Below, one piece after another: positions 58,998 through 64,000 of a stretch of DNA of 64,000 bases; the stretch's first letter is position 1; each line of letters begins with the position of its first letter. The DNA lies in NCBI GenBank assembly GCA_963970005.1, contig CAXAMN010021273.1:1002143-1066142 (forward strand), in the 5' to 3' direction. The notes beneath the pieces are model-generated. The model was not told where the DNA came from and did no database searches. It worked only from the letters and a program-made list of their open reading frames with translations. Both the position numbers and the translations under genes were made by a program. This stretch comes from Durusdinium trenchii (Eukaryota; Sar; Dinophyceae; Suessiales; Symbiodiniaceae).

Positions 58998-61900
58998 TTG
59001 CATATGCTTTAATTGTTGGTTCAATTCCCATGAACGTAAGTGTTTCCATCAAATCCCCCCTTGTCATTTTGCAGGGGTTCCCATCTTGCGCGGAGTGCAG
59101 GGCCTCCGGGCCTCCGGTTTTTCGACTGAGAACATATGAACGTGGACTTCATGTCCCCATGTGTCATTAGGTAGGCATCGCAAGGGACAAGCCATATTCA
59201 CCTTTTCGTTCGGGATCCACTGCCACCGGAGATTCGGCCCGTCCGGACCCGAAACATTCCGCTGGAAGTGGATGGCAGCCATCCCCTTGCATGGAAGAGT
59301 GTTTTCCTCTACAAACAGGGAGGGAGCCATCCACTTCCATGGAATGTGTTCCGAGTGTGAAAGTGTTGGAACACATCACTCACCTTTTCAGAGGGTGACA
59401 GTGGATCCATTCACTTCCATATGATTGAGGAACCGAACCACTGCTGGAACACCGGGAGGTGCCCACCATTTGCATTCACGAAAAGCACTCAGGGAGATCA
59501 ATCCTGGAGTCCAATTTTGCCGCTGCTTGCCTGCACTGGTTGCAAAGTGATTTTAGTTTGTAAATGTTTATAGTTACAAGATTCATTAATTATACTGACA
59601 TATGGTTTATTGTTTGTTGGTGTTTGCTTTGCCCCACGGCATTCGTATGATGGTCAAATGGGTTATGGTGGATTGATTGTGGGTTGACTGCTTGATTGGG
59701 GCAATCCCGTACTCTGGATCCTCGAACTCCGGGGGGGCTCCGATGGTCGGCGGAGGAACATGACTGCTTGGCTCGGCAAAAAAAGCATCCAACCTGGATT
59801 GTCACATCCAGGGTGTGGAGGAAGATGCAGGAGAATAAGAATGGGAACATGAACCACTGTTCAACACCTGGCCGAGGGGTTACCCCAGGAAGCTTCCAGT
59901 CCCCCCTGCAAGATGCGCCGTTGCTATGTGTCTTTTTCGTCCCGAGGCTTGGAACCTGAGAGTTGCTGCAAGAGGATTCATTAGCGCCAATAGGATGTAT
60001 TACGATGCCACAGGATACATCATGATACCACTCTTAACCCTGTTTTTGGGGAGGCCCACCACTCCCCGCGCATGCAGACCGGGCCGACTCTGCCAGGCTC
60101 ATCTCTTTGGGCTTGGTCAGAAGTGGGGCCTGGACACCCTGATCTGCAGGGGCCGAGGACAATTGATGGATCGGAGGCTCTCCAACCCCGAGTTTCTGGC
60201 GACAGGAGATGCACTCCGAGTTGGTGAAGAATGGTTGATTTGATGATCGAAAGTGTTGGAAACAGCTTTCTGTAGAAGGTGGACAGGGAACAGTTCAAGC
60301 TCCAACATGTTCAACATCAGCCATGCAGAGGTCTTCACTTACGCTTCAGAGTGACCAAACTCCATCACTCCATGACGTAATATCTGAGCTAGAAACTCAC
60401 AACAGCTATAGAAACTGAACACTGATTCAACAAGTTCGTAGGGGTGGCATGGGTCAAAGCTTCAGAATGATGCAAGCTGATCCCAAGTGTAGGAAGGATT
60501 CGGACATGTTGCACTCCAAGATGTGGGGCCTCCAGCATCATGATCACCATCATGCGTCCAGCTATCACTACCCAAACATGGCAAACCAATATATACACTC
60601 TACTATATTACCCAGGAATCATCCATGCATGTGAATTTAATCATCATCATGGAGTCATCAGAATGTGTTTTTGTTGTCTGAGGCGTGCATGTTTGCGGTG
60701 AGGGCGGCGAATACGAGAGTGCAGGCGGCGCATGCGCCGCGCCGGGGGGGTGAGCATGCTTTGTCAAAGCCAACCTGCTCGAGGATGGGAACATATGGGA
60801 AACATGTGTTTGTTCTTTTCAAAGAAAGGTTTCTGCAAGCAAAACAACGAGGGTGAACAGGCTTTTGGCTTACTCATGATGAATAAAAACCGTAACCCCC
60901 CCCCAGACATGGGTGTTTTATGGGTCCAGAGTCTACATTACTGAGCTAAGATGAAGCACCAACAGCTTGGGGGAGACCCACAAAAATTGATGATTTCTTG
61001 GCCTTCGCCTGGATATGTTTTTGCAGCAAGGGTGTGTTCCACTTATTTGAGGGGGGTGAATTGTGCATGCTGCTTTTGTTGTGTTCAATATAGATTGCAC
61101 CAATTGAACAGGTGCATGTTGCGTTTGAACATGAGTCCAAGAGGGTGTTTCTCCCAGCGCAGGGGAGCTGGAGCGTGTCGGACAGAAAAATCTTAAGTAA
61201 CGACGGGCTGGAGGATGCTGGAGGCCCTCTACAAAACCTGAATGTTTGAATCCCAAGGAGTTTTGATACAGGCACCCTCTTAACTCCAGGTGTACCCCCT
61301 TGGGGTGTCCTGATGAGGGTCTACTATACCACGCATTTGTGGCAACTCTTTTCGCGTGTTTGTGTGACTGAAGCCATCCTTTGCATTTGTTCTCTATCTC
61401 CTCAAGCAGCATGACACAGATTAGCAGTTTTGGAATTTGCTCCTGTTTGTTGCCGGTACTGATGAATGGAAACAAACACATACCAGCACCTTCCTTTCAA
61501 GGTCACCAATGAAGGCCCCCATTCTACTCATGGATTTGTGTTGGACACCCGGACAGAAAGGTTCAGGTAGGACCCAAGGAGGCATCGATCCTGCCAACGA
61601 ATTGGCAGTCTTTGATGCGCCGCTCTACCGAGAACGCTTGGCTTTGCCTGAAGGCAGGGAGTGTCGGGGACCACTCGTGGTGGCTGAGAAACCTGGGATA
61701 GACCATGAGAGACCATGAGATGGTGCCCTCGACATACCCGAACAATCAATTGATGTGGTCCAAAAAGAAACTAAGTAATTCGTACAGTAATACTGATGAT
61801 GGTGCCCTACCATATCGTACAGCAATTCCTTATGTGATATGTGAGTTTCTCAGACTTGGTCAAGATCAGTGACTTTCGTGAACCGTTCAAGATCAAGGAT

Positions 61901-63691
61901 TGGTATGGATTGTCTTAGAGAAGAGTTGAAGAGGTCTTAAGACAGATCTCAAGCAAGTGTTTTTTCTCGGTACCTGCAAAGCAGCTCGAACCCAGATCGT
62001 CCACAAGCATTTTCTCGCCTTGAAACGAGCTTTCCAGTTGAAAACAATGTTCTCAAGGAATTGCCCCTCCCTCCAAGTCACACGATCTTCTCTCTTTTTT
62101 GCGGCTTTCGGGTGACGTTTCTTCGGTTTATTGGGTGAATCCGGCGAATCCCCTTCTGGGGAAGAGATGGAAGGGGAAAACCCTTCTGTTGGTCAAGAGT
62201 CAAGGCCCATGGGTTTTCCTTCCAGGGGCGCTGTGTCCTTCCATCGCTCCTGGTTCAGCATCTCATTTCAAGGAGGGTATGGGTTCCAGGCCGGGCGGAC
62301 TGCTCAATCACACTGTTTCGCACTCGCCGGTCCTTTGACCTGATAAACCAGGGCCCCCCCCCAAAGGAGTGTCTAAAAATAGCCCCTTAAAGGTTAAGGG
62401 ATGTCAATTAACCAGGACCTGTTGACGGGCTGATATTGAAGCAAACATCTACTATGACTTTGGCTGTTCCCAAAGAAGCCTCCCGTAAGCCTCCCCCAAA
62501 ACCTGCTGTTTCTAGGATGATGTTTTTTCGGTGACTCCCCTTCTGGGTGCATCTGTTTCTTCCGGTTGGACAGCAAATTCATTGATTCAACGATCCTGTC
62601 GTCCTCGCAGGCGCCTGGGAAGCGATTTCCCATCCCTCCGGGGATGCTGATGACGTGGCTTTGATGGCCATCAGGCAACCTCTGGTCTGCCAGTGTCGGA
62701 GTGTTTCTGTTTGCCTGGAGGAGAAGCTGATTTCGGATTCCTGGTGGTGTGTGAACAAGCTGGGATGGTTCCTAGAGCTAAGTGCTTCGGGGCCATTGAA
62801 ATAATTCATCCTTCTAGTCTAGTTTGGCCTCTCCCCGCGAGCTTTGTTTGCCAAGTTTTGGAGCATGCAACTGTGAGCACTGAAAGTAATTTTAGAAACT
62901 CATTTGGACATTGCATGGTTGACTTAGGATGATACAGTTATTTGCAGTATAGCAAGATTTTTATTAAGCAATCTGCCGGCGGACACCCGCACCGTGTTGC
63001 AGACGCTTGACATTTTGAAACTATGTCATGGATACTTGGGATGCTGCATCCGAATCATGTCAGATGTATTGACAAGCAATGCACTCTTTTCCTATCAGCT
63101 GCTTCCGTTCGGGGTCACCAATGGATATCTCCACACTACGTAAACAGGTCTCCAGACAGGGCACCCCGACAGGAAGCGCTAGGTACCTATGCAGATGGTA
63201 ATTGCTCGTGATTGTATGATGGTAATTACTTTAGTGCATTTGGCCTTCGAAGCCTCTTTGAGCGATGAAGGATGCTTCTCCCCACTCCCTTGGAACCGCT
63301 TCCACATTGCGATGTGTTCGTTGGAGGGTCGTTTCAACAAGCTGAACAACCCTGATGTCACTTGGACTTGGAGGGTTGTTGTGGGTGTGAATGATTCACT
63401 AGGGAGACCGACACCAGGCGTTCTGGCCCTGAAAGGAAGAAAAGGAAATAGACCAGTCTACCCATGGAGATTACACCCATATTGTAGGTACAATCCAGAA
63501 TATCCAGAACACATTCGTCTCAAAAAGAACGGTCCTATCAGACCCCTTGGCCTTGCTTGTGATTCATCAAGCCCTTCTTTGAACGGTGACTTCTCAAGGT
63601 TTCAGACCACGACCCGCCAATCTCTTCACGCAGGGAAGTACCCAAGCGTGAGGAGCGGCGGAGAGGGTGTCTTTCGGAGCTGCTCGTGTGA
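55376..63691 (+). CDS. Unidentified protein, nine C-terminal exons
   Basis: Exons 55376-55436, 57673-57749, 58123-58228, 59075-59109, 60097-60223, 61582-61653, 62611-62674, 62969-63004, 63634-63691. Total 636 nt; all phases agree and the chain ends at a TGA (63689). Sample segments in order: L-E-G-I-G-R-L-S-S-K-D-L-E-R-L-R; Y-Q-R-C-R-V-E-H-V-C-G-R-L-K-L-K; P-L-L-L-R-Q-M-I-A-G-G-L-D-A-R-I; G-V-P-I-L-R-G-V-Q; L-F-G-L-G-Q-K-W-G-L-D-T-L-I; D-P-A-N-E-L-A-V-F-D-A-P-L-Y; S-G-D-A-D-D-V-A-L-M-A-I-S; a basic end K-R-E-E-R-R-R-G. Repeats at borders support the joins (CAGGAGCA at 57747/58120). Donors are mainly GC or GA. I do not recognise the family; it looks like a soluble helical protein. The 5' part lies before 55376. 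Confidence 0.6.
57250..57300 (+). CDS. Candidate small exon
   Basis: After TTCCAG|GC the frame reads A-F-P-G-V-E-A-V-S-C-G-A-I-L-R. It lies in the intron between 55436 and 57673 of the unidentified gene. It may be an exon skipped in my model or a chance frame. Confidence 0.25.
58961..58995. repeat. TTG microsatellite
   Basis: About eleven GTT units within the intron 58229-59074. Confidence 0.95.
59262..59345. repeat. Inverted-repeat element, family 2
   Basis: GGAAGTGGATGGCAGCCATC pairs with GAGCCATCCACTTCCATGG; the interior has GTGTTTTCCTCTACAAACAG, the family 2 motif on the minus strand. In the intron 59110-60096. Confidence 0.75.
59660..59792 (-). CDS. Possible minus-strand exon
   Basis: On the minus strand, after GTGACAATCCAG, the frame reads L-D-A-F-F-A-E-P-S-S-H-V-P-P-P-T-I-G-A-P and F-E-D-P-E-Y-G-I-A-P-I-K-Q. 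It would be the only minus-strand exon here and lies in an intron of a + strand gene. A + frame is also open, so this is weak. Confidence 0.25.
60680..60853 (+). CDS. Coding-like frame inside an intron
   Basis: One + frame reads A-C-M-F-A-V-R-A-A-N-T-R-V-Q-A-A-H-A-P-R and stays open to TGA near 60856. It falls in the intron 60224-61581 of the unidentified gene. It could be an extra exon, but the phase does not fit between its neighbours. Confidence 0.2.
62366..62425. repeat. Dispersed repeat, family 4, reversed
   Basis: GTCTAAAAATAGCCCCTTAA, AAGGGATGTCAATTAACCAG and GACC resemble the reverse complement of the family 4 sequence at 50254. In the intron 61654-62610. Confidence 0.6.
63141..63185. 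repeat. Dispersed repeat, inverted partner of 27623
   Basis: TAAACAGGTCTCCAGACAGG, then GCACCCCGACAGGAAGCGCT and AGGTA. It matches the reverse complement of 27623-27667 with one mismatch. Confidence 0.85.
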
Positions 63692-64000
63692 AGGAGGGAG
63701 CCCACAAGGAGGAAGCCCCCGCAAAAACAATGAAAGGTCAAGGGCCTTTTTGAAGAATTGTTCCACCTTTTCGGGTGGAATTTATACTGCGTAATACTCA
63801 GTACAACTCGTTGAACACTCCAACAGCCTCGAAACTCGTCTAGGGAGAGGAAGTGAAACATGCGAGTTGCAAAAGTGGAGATGTGGAGCTGGAGATCTCT
63901 CGGTGGATTTTGACCTACATGGTCTGGTGTACATTCGGATTCGTGCAATTCACAGGAACACCAGCAGCAACAACAACCACCATGGTGTGAATGATTCGAT

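Noticed and set aside
63189-63794. 201-codon + open frame near the end
   Set aside because: The convincing coding in this stretch is in a different frame (63634-63691, ending at a TGA) and joins the upstream exons in phase.
1-64000. tRNA, rRNA or spliced-leader RNA genes
   Set aside because: No cloverleaf boxes, rRNA signatures or leader sequence were recognised by eye on either strand.

Overview
This is nuclear DNA from an intron-rich eukaryote, most likely a dinoflagellate of the Symbiodiniaceae type. Short GC-rich coding islands (about 30-190 nt) sit in AT-richer sequence full of TA, CT and TCTA tracts. No bacterial operon, RBS or compact ORF layout is present. Exons of recognisable proteins join in frame only if most introns start with GC or GA rather than GT, with short direct repeats around both splice sites. 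That splice-site usage, the one-strand gene layout, and a bacterial-surface-type leucine-rich-repeat protein all fit dinoflagellates. Every supported gene but one weak exon is on the + strand.

Layout. 2.2-9.8 kb: unidentified multi-exon gene(s), with a good terminal exon at 9635-9838. 11.4-14.9 kb: five exons of an aldo-keto reductase (AKR). 15.8-24.2 kb: a nearly complete inositol monophosphatase-family gene (12 exons, N-terminal membrane anchor, metal-binding motifs, stop). 26.2 kb: one isolated exon with the late AKR 'SN' motif. 28.7-30.0 kb: an apparently intronless gene joining a ubiquitin-like domain to BspA-type leucine-rich repeats. 31-46 kb: a scatter of good but unrecognised exons. 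46.5-54.0 kb: a prolyl-4-hydroxylase/EGLN-like 2-oxoglutarate dioxygenase with a C-terminal extension. 55.4-63.7 kb: an unrecognised protein whose last nine exons (211 codons plus stop) join with consistent phase.

Introns and gene-poor stretches hold several families of short inverted-repeat elements and dispersed segments. Related copies occur inside introns of different genes, which is the pattern expected of introner-like (intron-generating) elements. The genes share no obvious pathway; their neighbourhood looks like ordinary dinoflagellate co-directional clustering rather than a functional cassette. Exon limits were worked out by eye from protein motifs, reading phase and AG-ending acceptors, without transcript data.
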